Source of the DNA: Bicyclus anynana
Taxonomy: Eukaryota > Arthropoda > Insecta > Lepidoptera > Nymphalidae
Direction: 5' to 3'
DNA length: 64,000 nt
NCBI RefSeq assembly: GCF_947172395.1
Contig: NC_069085.1
Coordinates: 17,486,698-17,550,697 of the forward strand
A program made the translations under genes and the position numbers. How positions within the stretch are numbered: the stretch's first letter is position 1; every line of letters begins with the position of its first letter. The notes beneath the pieces were generated by a model. The model made no database searches and was not told where the DNA came from. It saw only the letters and a list, made by a program, of their open reading frames with translations. Shown one piece after another: positions 11,175 through 21,725 of this stretch.

Positions 11175-12655
11175 TTCATCATCAAAGTATTAAATATCCT
11201 TTACAAAGAACGACTTTGTATTGATTCTCGAAAATTTAATGTCTTGAGTCTCTCCACAGAAGTAGTTTTTTGCCATTATAATATTTCTGTAAACCTTTAA
11301 GTTTAGACGACATTTTTTTAACACTACTATGGACGTGGAGTCTCTATATGCAGACACTTTTTTTTGAGAAAACAAATATAAGATCGCTTTAAAACTGATT
11401 GAATATTAAAGTCATTGAATAAAGCAACGTATTTCTGGTAACAAATATAAATTTTGACAACAGTTTATTAACGTAAAACTGGCAGTCAGTGCACAAAGGT
11501 CCAGTTGATGGTTTTTACATACGGGATATTCATCGGAAGATGCAAACTTCACTCTTGTTGGTAGTTTTACAACTAAAACAAAAGCTACTGAGCCTAACTA
11601 AACTAAGAAAATATCGAGTAATGTGTGAGATAACGAATAATATGTGAGAGTCCACGTCATACTTAAAGGCTAATGATATGATTTTTCTCTGTTACTTAAA
11701 TGTTTGTCATGGAAACTAAGTTGGAATACAAATTCGGTGGTGTATGTAGAAGGCGTGGGAGGGATTCCGTGGGGGGGTTTTATCGCCAAAAGTCCCGATA
11801 GCGGGCGATCCGTCCGCCGATAGGAGATCAACCGATACGAGATAGGAGGGCGAGATAGGCCCGCGTCTATACAAAATGGTTCCCTCCCTATCGCAACTGA
11901 AATCTTTTTATGTTGATCGGATTTTTAGATTGGAACGGATTAATTTTTTAAGTTTCATTTTTATTTTTTTTTTTATTTTCCTGTAGGAGGTTAAGGTTAC
12001 TCAGTTTTTGTTAGATTGTGTATTTTTTTATTCAAATCAGGAACAGCTTTTGAGTTTATGATTAGAACAAAAATAGATAAAGATATCTACAATTATTTAT
12101 GCATGCTTATATCATATTAAGCTTAGATTAAAATCAGATGACAAATCAAAGAAAAATGCAATTTTTTGCGTTTATTTAATTATGTAAAGTTATCAGACAG
12201 GATATTAAACTGACTTTCTATGGTGATCGTACATTATTTCCACCGCATTCCGCAAATATCTATCTATGAACGACTCATTCATTCAGATCATTAAATTAAA
12301 TACTATACTTACTAATATTTTAATATACCTACTACTTACTACTGCTTACTATTATTAGATAAACCAATAGGTTACATTTTAGTGACCCCATGATAACAGA
12401 ACTAAAGAGAAAATTAAGAAAGTCTTATATTAGTTAACGCAATCTGCTTAAAAAATAATAATAACTTAATCTCTTTTGCTACTCTCCGCCAAAAACCTGA
12501 AGTGACTGAAGACAACCTAAACTCGAAAAAATACCTACATTTCCATCGCATACATAATAATTTATCTTCGCATATTTTACGCCAAAGTCGAAACTCCGCA
12601 CCATGATAGAAGTCCTGACGATAAAACCTGAACTAAAATTGACAGCGCCTTACAC
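11175..12655. other. No gene seen; GC patch 11750-11890
   Basis: Mostly AT-rich. 11750-11890 stands out: it is G-rich, then has repeated GATAGG/CGATA words (CCGATAGGAGATC, CGAGATAGGAGGGCGAGATA). This could be a regulatory patch; there is no coding frame. Confidence 0.35.
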
Positions 12656-12659
12656 AAAT

Positions 12660-12780
12660 GTCAATGAACGCCATTAAACCGCCTTTTGTATGCTGATCTC
12701 TTCCTAATTTATTTTTATTTCACTTGTATTTGTCTTTGTGGTGTGCAAATAAAGTATATCTATCTATCTATCTATCTAAA
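12660..12780 (+). repeat. Non-LTR retrotransposon 3' end (LINE-C type) with (TCTA)n tail
   Basis: ACCGCCTTTTGTATGCTG, then T-rich sequence, GTGGTGTGCAAATAAAGTAT, then a TCTA repeat. Same layout as 35340-35451 and 59923-60003: a poly(A) signal AATAAA followed by a microsatellite tail, as in CR1-like LINEs. Confidence 0.65.
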
Positions 12781-13302
12781 CATTAGCGCCGCGTCTACTG
12801 GACTTGTTCCGTGACGCGGAGTATACAATATTCAATTGTAAAGTCTGTTTAAATTTTTTTCATGACAATTATTAGATTAAGATGCGCCGCGTGCGGTCGC
12901 AATGCATGTTTGATATGCGATCAGCTGGAATAGGTTTCGTTCTGCGTGGGTTTGACACGTGCAACTTTATGGAAATATACTGAGTTATAAGCTGACAAAA
13001 AACCATCATGCTTTGTTTAACTAATTTGAGTACAACTGCATCTGAAGCAGAATAATTGTTTTTGAAAGTCTATCCCACCCACGTATATATTTATTTAAAT
13101 AATTTGCAAATACAAGTCGAACATGTAGCTAATACTCAGACCAATTATAGAAGGACCTGTATCGCACTCATAGTCACGAACAAAATTGTCTGTCATTTTC
13201 TGAGGAAAACTAGCGTAGATTTGGTATATATCTTCTACTAAACTAGAAGTTTTTGTCCGTTTTTTACACAATTCAATTACACAAAAAGGTATTTTTATGG
13301 AG

Positions 13303-13377
13303 CTCTTTAACCGACGAACTCGATTACAACTTTTTAACGATGTTAAAAAGTTGTAATCGAGTTCGTCGGTTAAAGAG
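13303..13377. repeat. Perfect inverted repeat, 36-bp arms, 3-nt loop
   Basis: The left arm 13303-13338 starts CTCTTTAACCGACGAACTCG. The loop GAT is 13339-13341. The right arm 13342-13377 matches with no mismatch, and pairing stops abruptly on both sides. The long minus ORF across it is only a shadow of the hairpin. Confidence 0.97.
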
Positions 13378-13689
13378 ACAGTTTTTATAATCGCATTAGA
13401 TCGTTGATCATATACTTTGACAGAAAAGTAACGTCTAGCGAGGCAGGTCCTATACAATAATTGGTCTGAGAGCTAATATAATATTAATTGCGTATTAGTA
13501 AAGTTACATGCATTTCGTGCACCAGATACTCAACTTTGACGTTTCAAAAGTGCAAGAATATGCCTACTTAAAAAATGAATAAATAAAGAATCCCGCCATC
13601 CCGCACATTGTCATCGTGGTGGGCTATGAGCTAACCATTTTTATCGTGAGATGTGATTCTTTTCGGACATCACTAGGCCAATAATTATT

Positions 13690-14019
13690 ATTTTTTATTT
13701 TTTATTTTTTACAAGTTAGCCCTTGAATACAATCTCACCTGATACTAAGTGATGATGCAGTCTAAGATGGAAGCGGGCTAACTTGTTAGGAGGAGGGTGA
13801 AAATCCACACCCCTTTCGGTTTCTACACGGCATCGTACCGGAACGCTAAGTCGCTTGGCGGTACTTCTTTGCCGGTAGGGTGGTAACTAGCCACGGCCGA
13901 AGCCTCCCACCAGCCAGATCTAGACCAATTAAGAAAATCTCAATCTGCCCAGCCGGGGATCGAACCCAGGACCTCCGTTTTGTAAATCCACCGCGCATAC
14001 CACTGCGCCACGGAGGCCG
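13690..14019 (-). repeat. SINE-A, full length
   Basis: Complete minus-strand copy. Tail and ACAAGTTAGCCCTTGAATAC at 13709, body, then the head GGATCGAACCCAGGACCTCC (box B, inverted) and CACTGCGCCACGGAGGCC (box A, inverted) ending at 14019. The SINE-B at 14028 starts eight bases later. Confidence 0.92.
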
Positions 14020-14027
14020 TCAAGGCC

Positions 14028-14205
14028 GTCTACATCGTGAGAAAACCTGCATACCAGAGAATTTTCTTAATTCTCTGCGTGTGTGAAGTCTGCCAATCCG
14101 CATTGGGCTTGCATGGTGGACTATTGGCCTAACCCCTCTCATTCTGAGAGGAGACTCGAGCTCAGCAGTGAGCCGAGTATGGGTTGATAATGATGATCAT
14201 GATGA
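14028..14205 (+). repeat. SINE-B, 5' truncated
   Basis: ACATCGTGAGAAAACCTGC, TTCTTAATTCTCTGCGTG, CCAATCCGCATTGGGC, CCTCTCATTCTGAGAGGAG, then GGTTGATAATGATGATCATG. The head is missing. Confidence 0.85.
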
Positions 14206-14307
14206 AGTACGTTAATAGTGGCGCTTAAATCTAGGACTTTTCAGAGCGATCGACCATTTTGTTTACTTTAATAATAACTCCACTTTCGAAAGTAGCTTGA
14301 TAATAAA

Positions 14308-14474
14308 AAAAAATCAACCGACTTCAAAAATATATAACATACTGACTAAACTAAAAAGCGAAAAATAACATCATACTAAGTTCTATATATCATATTATGT
14401 TCTAATTGATGATCAGTTTGAAAAACATACAGACGAATTGAGAACCTTCTCCTTTTTTTGAAGTCGGTTAAAAA
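14308..14474 (+). mobile_element. Short MITE-like element, AACCGACTTC ends
   Basis: Starts AACCGACTTCAAAAA and ends TTTTTTTGAAGTCGGTTAAA, i.e. inverted ends. Inside are CTAAAAAGCGAAAAATAA and GAATTGAGAACCTTCTCC, both shared with the longer copy at 59516. Fragments of the same family occur at 16951-16990, 25840-25866, 38840-38875 and 57755-57797. Confidence 0.7.
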
Positions 14475-14671
14475 TGGTACAAGTTATTGGTAAAACGTGG
14501 AGAGGGGCTCCAAGGGGGGTGTATTATTATGGCGATAGGACCCGTATGCGGCGCACTGATAACGAGTGAGTTAGTTATCCGTGTTATGTAGGTTACTTGA
14601 AATTTTATGTATCACTTAATTTGTGCCTGATAACGGGCCTGCTGACGTCACATTGATAACTTGCAATACAG

Positions 14672-14755
14672 CCTACCTATCGTTGGTCTAGTGGTTAGTA
14701 TAGAAACCTTCGGATAAGACGTCCTGGGATCAAATGGGTCAGGCTATATAAATTA
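14672..14755 (+). repeat. tRNA-like SINE head
   Basis: TCGTTGGTCTAGTGGTTAGT is a good box A region. GTCCTGGGATCAAATGGG is a decayed box B. No 3' body remains; a Helitron-like element starts at 14756. Confidence 0.5.
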
Positions 14756-14868
14756 CTAGCAGACGCCTGCGACTTCGTCCGTGTGGAATTCAGTTTTTCA
14801 CAAATCCCGGCGTTAAAGAGTAACAAACATCCAAACAAACATTCCGTTTATAATATTAGTAGGATGAG
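14756..14868 (-). mobile_element. Helitron-like element, internally deleted
   Basis: On the minus strand it begins TCCTACTAATATTATAAACG and ends GACGAAGTCGCAGGCGTCTG followed by CTAGT. TC...CTAG(T) ends fit Helitron termini. About 113 bp, non-autonomous. Confidence 0.65.
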
Positions 14869-14894
14869 TTTTCCTTACTTTTTTAAGAAAATTT

Positions 14895-15226
14895 CCTCCG
14901 TGGCGCAGTGGTATGCGCGGTGGATTTACAAGACGGAGGTCCTGGGTTCGATCCCCGGCTGGGCAGATTGAGATTTTCTTAATTTGTCCAGGTCCGGCTG
15001 GTGGGAGGCTTCGGCCGTGGCTAGTTACCAACCTACCGGCAAAGACGTACCGCTAAGCGATTTAGGGTTCCGGTTCGATGCCGTGTAGAAACCGAAAGGG
15101 GTGTGGATTTTCATCCTCCTCCTAACAAGTTAGCCCGCTTTCATCTTAAACTGCATCATCACTTACCATCAGGTGAGATTGAAGTCAAGGGCTAACTTGT
15201 AAAGTATAAAAAAAAAGAAAAAATTA
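14895..15226 (+). repeat. SINE-A, full length
   Basis: The best copy for defining the family. Head CCTCCGTGGCGCAGTGGTAT (box A) and CTGGGTTCGATCCCCGGCTG (box B), body GTGGGAGGCTTCGGCCGTGG, CATCCTCCTCCTAACAAG, end GGGCTAACTTGTAAAG plus an A-rich tail. It lies inverted to the full-length copy at 13690, about 0.9 kb away. Confidence 0.94.
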
Positions 15227-15229
15227 GAT

Positions 15230-15750
15230 AGTCTTATAAAATTGTCAAAGAAAATTCTTAATAACAAGTTTTCTGATATAGGTGTTATGTGCTTTGTGTG
15301 CATTTATTAATTCCATAATTCTTTTTTCTATGACCTTAGCTGGTATTTTGACATTATAAATGGACTTTTTTGTTTTTATATATAACGTGTTCGCCCGGAT
15401 GCCTCCGAATAACGGACTTTTTTATATTAATAAGAGGTGTCAACGTAATCTTCTATATGTGCTATAGTATTTATACATAAATTGTTCAAAATTTTATGAA
15501 ATTAGATAAAAATAGATATGCACACCAGTGGCGATGGATGGAATTTTAAGCCGTCCCAAACAAAAGGAAATTCATACCACTTGATACAATGATCCAGTTT
15601 CTCATACTGCATACAATTATTCAATACAAAAATGAATATATTGTATGTATGGATTTTTAAAAAGTAACCCCGCGGGTATCGGCCTGTATGAACTATTCCG
15701 CTGATGCAGACATACCACGTGACCATATTACATGCAGGCGCTTTCAACTT
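15230..15750. other. No gene seen
   Basis: AT-rich sequence with no recognised repeat. Confidence 0.4.
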
Positions 15751-15751
15751 A

Positions 15752-15935
15752 TCTATACTAATATTATAAAGCGGAAGAGTTTGTTTGTTTGTTTGATTGA
15801 ACGCGCTAATCTCAGGAACTACTGGTCCGATTTAAAAAATTCTTTCAGTGTTAGATAGCCCATTTATCGAGGAAGGCTATAGGCTATATATTGTCCCCAT
15901 ATTCCTACGGGAACGGGAACCACGCGGGTGCTTAA
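15752..15935 (+). mobile_element. Helitron-like element, 3' end lost
   Basis: TCTATACTAATATTATAAAG start, GAACGCGCTAATCTCAGGAA, CTACTGGTCCGATTTAAAAA, CGAGGAAGGCTATAGGCTAT, ACGGGAACGGGAACCACGCG. It then stops before the terminal hairpin. Nearly the same as 17548-17752. Confidence 0.75.
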
Positions 15936-16045
15936 TATATGTGCAATAAATAAGATAAAAGAATCTTTGTCTCTCTATCTAAGAGTCAGACATACCTTTT
16001 AAACGTATTTAGAAAGAAAGAAAGAAAATACTGAATAAATATATA

Positions 16046-16280
16046 TTTATTGTTTGAGTGATAATCCTATACTATAAATTTGTCTGTAACCTTAATGACA
16101 AAGCGTGTACAGCTCAGCATAATATGCCGAGCATTATAATGTACGACGCTGATTTGGTAGAGTCCTGCCGAAACTACTGGTACTGAACCAATTTGAAAAA
16201 TTCATTCACTGTTGGGAAGCTACACCATCAACACAGGAACAGGAACCACGCGAGCGAAACCGCGCGGCGTCTGCTAGCTA
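16046..16280 (+). mobile_element. Helitron-like element, diverged
   Basis: CCTATACTATAAATTTGTCTG start, ACTGAACCAATTTGAAAAAT, then GAACCACGCGAGCGAAACCG, the CGCGCGGCG hairpin and TCTGCTAGC. 5' and 3' ends are kept and the middle differs from the copies at 15752 and 17548. Confidence 0.65.
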
Positions 16281-16284
16281 AAAA

Positions 16285-17545
16285 TAATTAAAGATTCGGT
16301 TTTAACAAAAGCTTTTTTTACTTTTGTTAAAACTGGAATAAATCTGAAAAACGACAATGCAATTAGCTTGCTTCAAGTATTTATAATTTGAAACGTGGCC
16401 AACTCGTCTTCGCTTATAAAAACTTCTCGGTAAGGCTATAAAATAGCAACTGATTGCAATAAAATCTAGACGTAGACACGGCAGTGTGAAAGCCAAGTTT
16501 TTACGAGAACACGCTACACATTTATAGTATTTATACGGGTTTTTAATAGGGTAAGAATGATGATACGATATTTACCCGATCCATATCAAGCTTCTATCGA
16601 GTCCCTAATCCAGCAAGTTTTCTATCATACAAACATTTATATTAATTAAAACTTAAACTTTTCAGTTTAATTGTTAACCTAAGCTTTCCTAGATGACTTA
16701 CATTTAGATCGTACTTGATGATGACTTGAACTTAGATTGTCTTAATGCAATATGTCTGCTATAAAACGGATTACCTTTTAACGCCAGTCATCTTAACACA
16801 AATGTAAAGCTTTAATACTACAATTACTTATTTGTCGATTTTATTTATATAAAATTTTATTTTTCATTCCTAATACTTTTGAAACATTGCAATGGAATCA
16901 CATGTAATCATAAAGGGTGTATAGAACTTTGTTTTAATTCGTTATTATTAACCGACTTCCAAAAAGGAGGAGGTTCTACGTTCGGCTGTATGCTTATTTA
17001 TTTAAATTCTTAATTTTAGTAAGCTTCAAAAATGCTGAATCGCATTATCAGGAAAAGTAACTCCTCTTCCGAATTTATAAAATTTTGTCTATTTCTAAGA
17101 TTTAAATATTATTCTGTATTGTGAAAACACTGTAATTTTAATAATGATAATAATTTTCGTATATCACTGACGCCGTTTACCCCGACCTTGGCGTTTTTTT
17201 CGTTTGTGTTAGGATAATATTACCCATTTGGAGGTGCTAACCATATCTCGAACAGATAAGATCTAGCATTATAAAATAGCATATTTATAAAGATAGTCAT
17301 CTAAATTACCTGTTACTTTATTTTGATGCGAATTTAGCGTAAAGGTCAAAACGACGCTCGACAAAAACTTGCGGAACCCCATTTTGTATTTAATACAAAA
17401 TTAATATAAAATTATGTATATTTTTAACGAAGATAACTTTTATAATATTCTGCTATTTTCCGCGAAACCAAGTATACGTATTTTTTTTTGTGAAAATATC
17501 TTTCATCTCATATTTTACCAAATTCTAGATATATTTTTGTCTTAA
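16285..17545. other. No gene seen; one small hairpin
   Basis: 16299-16311 (GTTTTAACAAAAG) is inverted at 16321-16333. 16951-16990 is a fragment of the AACCGACTTC MITE. The rest is AT-rich and unassigned. Confidence 0.4.
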
Positions 17546-17547
17546 TC

Positions 17548-17752
17548 TATATTAATATTATAATTATAAAGCTGAAGAGTTTGTTTGTTTGTTTGATTGA
17601 ACGCGCTAATCTCAGGAACTACTGGTCCGATTTGAAAAATTCCTTCACTGTTAGATAGCCCATTTGTCGAGGAAGGCTATAGGCTATATATTATCCCCGT
17701 ATTCCTACGGGAACGGGAACCACGCGGGTGAAACCGCGCGGCGTCAGTTAGT
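17548..17752 (+). mobile_element. Helitron-like element, both ends present
   Basis: Starts TCTATATTAATATTATAATT and carries the same body as 15752. Ends GGGTGAAACCGCGCGGCGTC plus AGTTAGT. The CCGCGCGG palindrome followed shortly by the end is the hairpin-plus-CTRR arrangement of Helitrons, here with TTAG in place of CTAG. No Rep/helicase coding, so non-autonomous. Confidence 0.8.
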
Positions 17753-17787
17753 CTCTGTATAAAAAAGGATCCATTTATTAATTTATA

Positions 17788-17995
17788 AAGGTCGCCGATA
17801 GACGTCCACTGCTGGACATGGGCCTCTTGCTTGGACAACGGTCTCGAGCCGCCAGCATCCAGCAGCTCCCTGCAACCCGCTTGATATCCTCGGTCCATCT
17901 AGTAGGGGGTCGACAAACACTGCGCTTACCAGTGCGGGGTCGTCATTTCAGCAACTTTCATCGGATCTACGAAATATGTGGCCTGCTCATTGCCA
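17788..17995 (-). repeat. RTE-like LINE 3' fragment
   Basis: On the minus strand the frame contains EAHVQQWTSIGD, the usual C-terminus of this LINE type in insects. Upstream it is frameshifted. Plus-strand marks: GACGTCCACTGCTGGACATG, CATCCAGCAGCTCCCTGCAA, GTAGGGGGTCGACAAACACT. Confidence 0.75.
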
Positions 17996-18789
17996 CTGAA
18001 GCTTCGCGACTCGTTACTCGTTTGTGTCAGTAACTTTAATTCGTCTACGGACCATTACAATAAATAGCTTAAGCTTCATAGCAGGACTTTATGATCATTG
18101 ATTAACCACAAGTGTAGGGTGATTGTGGGAACAGTGGGTCACCCTTTTTTCCGAGTCATATATGTCAAAAACCATAAAAGCTATCGATGTCAAACTTTAG
18201 TGGAAGAAAGGTAGACTAATTGGCTGCGTTTCGGTATACAAATATATGTATTATACTTAATAGTTTTTGAAAAAAATAATTTTTTTTAAAAAATGGCTTT
18301 TGATCCACTGTGTCATATATAGTGTATACAGTGAGTCAGTTTTCAGGTCACAGTGGGTCAGTTGGGTGTTTAACCTAAAATAAAAGGTAATATTTTTATC
18401 TATGTATAAAAACTGTATTTAGACTTTGTTTAACATATTATTAATCCTTTAATATTATGACAAACAGATTTTTTTAAGTGTAGTATTCTTAACTAGTCAA
18501 CCAAAAGTCTTCATATGTAAAATGTCAAAGTAAATGAAGTTCTTCTTCTTTATAAACAAATATAATAATAATATTCATTCATTCAAATATAACCAACATA
18601 AATTTTAAACAAAATAAATGACTCAGCTTCTAGACTTTTCACTTAACAATTTAAAAGCACTTTTGTTTTTTACCTAACCTATAAATCACAATTGAGATCT
18701 TTGTAATAACATTATTATCAGCAAAACATAAAATTAAATAAAAACCTTTCCAAATACCAACTAACGGATATCGATTTGAGAACATAGGA

Positions 18790-18981
18790 GCGCAATATTG
18801 GATAGAAGCAGGCGTTACTTTGCGGAAGTTCATCATGGTTATACCTATAATGATTTATTTATTTTGCTATCATCCGCGAAAAGTCGACGAACCCATGCGA
18901 CAACGTCACCCAGGTCCGACAAAATACTCTCTACGTACGTTTCACCCCAAAACCGGAGCATCCTCAGGAGATGTTGACTCT
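18790..18981 (+). repeat. Repeat X copy 2
   Basis: Closely matches 7164-7352: GGATAGAAGCAGGCGTTACT, CTATCATCCGCGAAAAGTCG, ACGAACCCATGCGACAACGT, CCGGAGCATCCTCAGGAGAT. Embedded in the pogo-like element, so it either inserted there or was carried by it. Confidence 0.7.
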
Positions 18982-19111
18982 ACAATTTTGCAATTGCACG
19001 TTAAAAAATAAATAAATCATTATATAATAAGAGCGCAATTTTGATAATACTCCTTTAATGCTTATTCTTGCTCATGCGTGAAAACTCTGTTAACTCTGGT
19101 ACAAGTCTCAC

Positions 19112-19294
19112 ATTTTCAGGACTTGTGGATGCTTTAACTTTGGCTGCAAAACGTTGTAACGTCGAAAATGGAATTTTTTGTTCTCTAGCAACAGCAAGTA
19201 TTTTTTCCCTGATTTGATATCTTGAAAAGCTTTTTTCATATCTTCTTCGGTATGATTACCTATTTTCCTAAATAACAGGCGCTTCTTTGGCATT
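19112..19294 (-). pseudogene. Pipsqueak-type HTH exon of a pogo-like transposase, frameshifted
   Basis: The frame starts at 19293 with MPKKRLLFRKIGNHTEEDMK, the usual opening of the pipsqueak HTH in jerky/Tigger-like proteins. After an A-run (near residue 30) the frame must shift by one base, after which the typical IPFSTLQRF and AAKVKAS words appear. The ATG directly follows TTTTATTTTACAG, a strong 3' splice site, and the HTH is followed by AAAT|GTGAGA, a strong 5' splice site at 19106-19111. So this looks like an internal exon of about 183 bases. The family's role is binding transposon ends. This copy is broken by the frameshift and by loss of the catalytic exons. It could instead come from a host gene with the same domain, but the TA-flanked inverted repeats argue for a transposon. 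Confidence 0.65.
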
Positions 19295-19439
19295 CTGTAA
19301 AATAAAATTACAATATGTAGTTGTTAAGTTGGTGGTGTTACGTCCTTCGCCCTGGAGAGCACGTTAAGCCATCGATCCCAATATTATATAGAAATAGAAG
19401 AACCTCGCAGTTCTAATTCCCATAGAAAAAGGTGATAAT

Positions 19440-19575
19440 ATAAAGCCTATTTTACTCCCTGATAATGTAGCTTTCTATTGAAAGAATTTTTCAAATCGGT
19501 CTAGTAGTTTGTGAGTTTATTTGTTACCTACGAAAACACAAATCTTTCCACTTTAAAATATTAGTATAGAATAGA
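19440..19575 (-). repeat. Helitron-like 5' fragment
   Basis: Plus strand AAAGAATTTTTCAAATCGGT, CTAGTAGTTTGTGAG, then TTTAAAATATTAGTATAGAA, i.e. an inverted TCTATACTAATATT start. Confidence 0.55.
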
Positions 19576-20039
19576 GATTATTTCAATAGGTCCACAGTGG
19601 GTCGACTCACTGTGCCCACTTCGGAAACGACTCACTGTGTACCACCCACACCATTTTTATTTAACGACGCAATAACAGAATACTTCACTGAGAAAGTTAG
19701 CTCAATTTACTATCAAATGAGACCTTAATAAGTACTTAAAACATAAAAACTTTAACTAACTTCTAACATTTATAACTATGGAAGAAATAAAAATTAAAAC
19801 TTACGTATTTTTTTAACTTTTGCAGTCACAAAACACAAACGAATTCCTGTACCGTTTAAAACGCTTCCTAGCGATCCACTGGCAAGCTTGGCGTGAGCCA
19901 TGTTGGAGCGCGAATATAATGTGAAAGAGACGCAACTATAGACCGTCTCTTTTTCACCAATATATTGCCGACCCAGTGTTCCCACATGACCCACCGTAGC
20001 CACAATGACCCTACCTCTGACCCAGTGCGGTAGAGTAGG

Positions 20040-21395
20040 TATGTATGTATTTGACTTTTTGGATTTGAATAAATCTTTTTATTAAATGAATTTTTCACCC
20101 TTCTATTAAATAACTTAGAAAGAAAGTCCTCCAAATGTCCTACTACTGTATAAGCATTAAAAAATACCTTCCTCTATAAGGCAAGCGTACCTTTTTCGAA
20201 AGTGATTGATAAAATCAATCCGAAGTCACAAAAGGTATCAACGTGCAAACTTGATACTGGGCCTAAATAGGGCAAATTTACATATGCGACGCGTCGCACG
20301 AAAAAATGTTGCTGTAATTTGTAGTCTATTACAACAAAAAAAATATTATTACAAATAAATAATAAAAAATAGTCATATCGACCAGCAAACTAAGGCCCTA
20401 GACCGCTTTCGTTGATTAAAGTACGTCTTACGTTCGTAGGCCTTTTAAAGCACGTAGAATTTAACTTTTCACTTAACTATTAAGTTACTTAATTAACACT
20501 TAAGGTTAACGTATAAGTAAGTTGCTTATAAATTATACCGATTGCGTTTAATGAGTTAAGTCTACTACTATACTCGTATTATGTCTTGTGTTTTACAAAT
20601 TTGAAAAATGGACTGTTTTTTTGAGTATTGAAACATTGACCATGGACATAAAAAATGTTGACGTACTTACAAAAATCTTAAAATAATTTGCCAGTTTTAA
20701 AAATAGTGATTTCCATTCAATTGGACAATCTGAAAATGTCTCTTAAATTTTAATTTTAAAATGCCAATAAAAACAATAAATTGGCAATTTAATTCTAACT
20801 TTTTAGGCTATGCTGTGGTATGAAGCAATGTGGTACAAGACGACAAGACAAAAAGTTTTGCGACAAAAAGTCTTGAGAAATTTATTCATAAGATTACCTC
20901 ATCAAGCCGTCGTCTGTACAACGTCTAGCCCTTCCATGCCTATCTGCGTATACGCATTGCACACATACACAACCTGACATATAACAATCAAACCTGAACT
21001 CTATATCAACGCAACAAGATGGAAATTGCAATACATACTTATACATTTCGGAGAATGTGCATGGAAATTTTATTCTAATAAACCTTCATATCGAATGCAC
21101 TTTGGATGATATGCATTGAAATTTGAACTCTATTGTCGAAGTTAAGAGCTCTATTTCGTTTGGGAATAAATTAAGCGTTGCATAAATGTATTGCAAAAGG
21201 CCAGGGCTCGTGATATGACTAGGTAATTGATTGATCGAATCGATTTCAGATTGCTAACGGAATGGTGAACGTGTCGTCCTCTTTAAGCTAAAAATGCCGA
21301 TATTTTAATGTTTAAGCACGTATGAATCACCCTTTGCGGTTATAAACCAAACTTTGCATAACACTAAGTTTGTAAAACGTGTTAAAATCCTAATT
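20040..21395. other. No gene seen
   Basis: AT-rich, no recognised repeat or coding frame. CTTAACTATTAAGTTACTTAA near 20470-20495 is a small imperfect palindromic run. Confidence 0.4.
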
Positions 21396-21397
21396 CT

Positions 21398-21495
21398 TAT
21401 TAATATATTGTAAACGCGAAAGTTTGTATGGATGTATGTTTGTTATTCTTTAATGCCGCTACTATTTGGCTGAATTTTGGAATGAAAATATAACT
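21398..21495 (+). repeat. Helitron-like 5' fragment (AACGCGAAAGTTTG type)
   Basis: TAATATATTGTAAACGCGAA, AGTTTGTATGGATGTATG, TTTGGCTGAATTTTGGAATG. Similar in layout to the copy at 14756 but without a 3' end. Confidence 0.45.
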
Positions 21496-21677
21496 AGATA
21501 TTACTCGTTGGTCGCATGTTAGCACTACCAGTACTCTATAAACACACTACTAGTACTAAACAAACCAAGAAATTGGACTTTTTTCAATTGCTTGTATGTC
21601 GGAGGAGGTTGGTCGGGGTTCGATCTCAGGCAGGATAAGTTCCTAGAGTATCTTGTAGTTTCTAAGTTTACCTTACC

Positions 21678-21725
21678 TTACCTGATCAGCCGATAAACGT
21701 CCACTGCTGGACATAGGTCTGACAT
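21678..21725 (-). repeat. RTE-like LINE terminal fragment
   Basis: GATCAGCCGATAAACGTCCA then CTGCTGGACATAGGTC, the last about 45 bases of the family at 63016. SINE-A begins right after it. Confidence 0.6.

Larger units (their letters stand above)
18115..20013 (-). mobile_element. Pogo/pipsqueak-type DNA transposon, internally deleted
   Basis: The left end reads TAGGGTGATTGTGGGAACAG then TGGGTCA. The inverted right end reads TAGGGTCATTGTGGCTACGG then TGGGTCA, and TA is at both outer edges. The motif (A)CAGTGGGTCA recurs inside both sides (18131, 18330-18365, 19590-19640, 19965-20035), as expected for sub-terminal transposase sites. One exon with a pipsqueak HTH is present (19112-19294, minus) but no DDE domain, so this copy is non-autonomous. 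The right edge may lie up to 25 bp further out, because the motif also occurs at 20018-20030. Confidence 0.65.

Noticed and set aside
13303..13377. MicroRNA precursor
   Set aside because: The stem is perfect with a 3-nt loop, unlike a pre-miRNA with bulges and a larger loop; no known miRNA seed recognised.
13095..13457. 120-codon minus frame
   Set aside because: It runs across the perfect 36-bp palindrome and AT-rich DNA; no motif.
14895..14970. Genuine tRNA genes at the SINE heads
   Set aside because: Box A and B are present, but the cloverleaf stems do not close and each is fused to the same SINE body.
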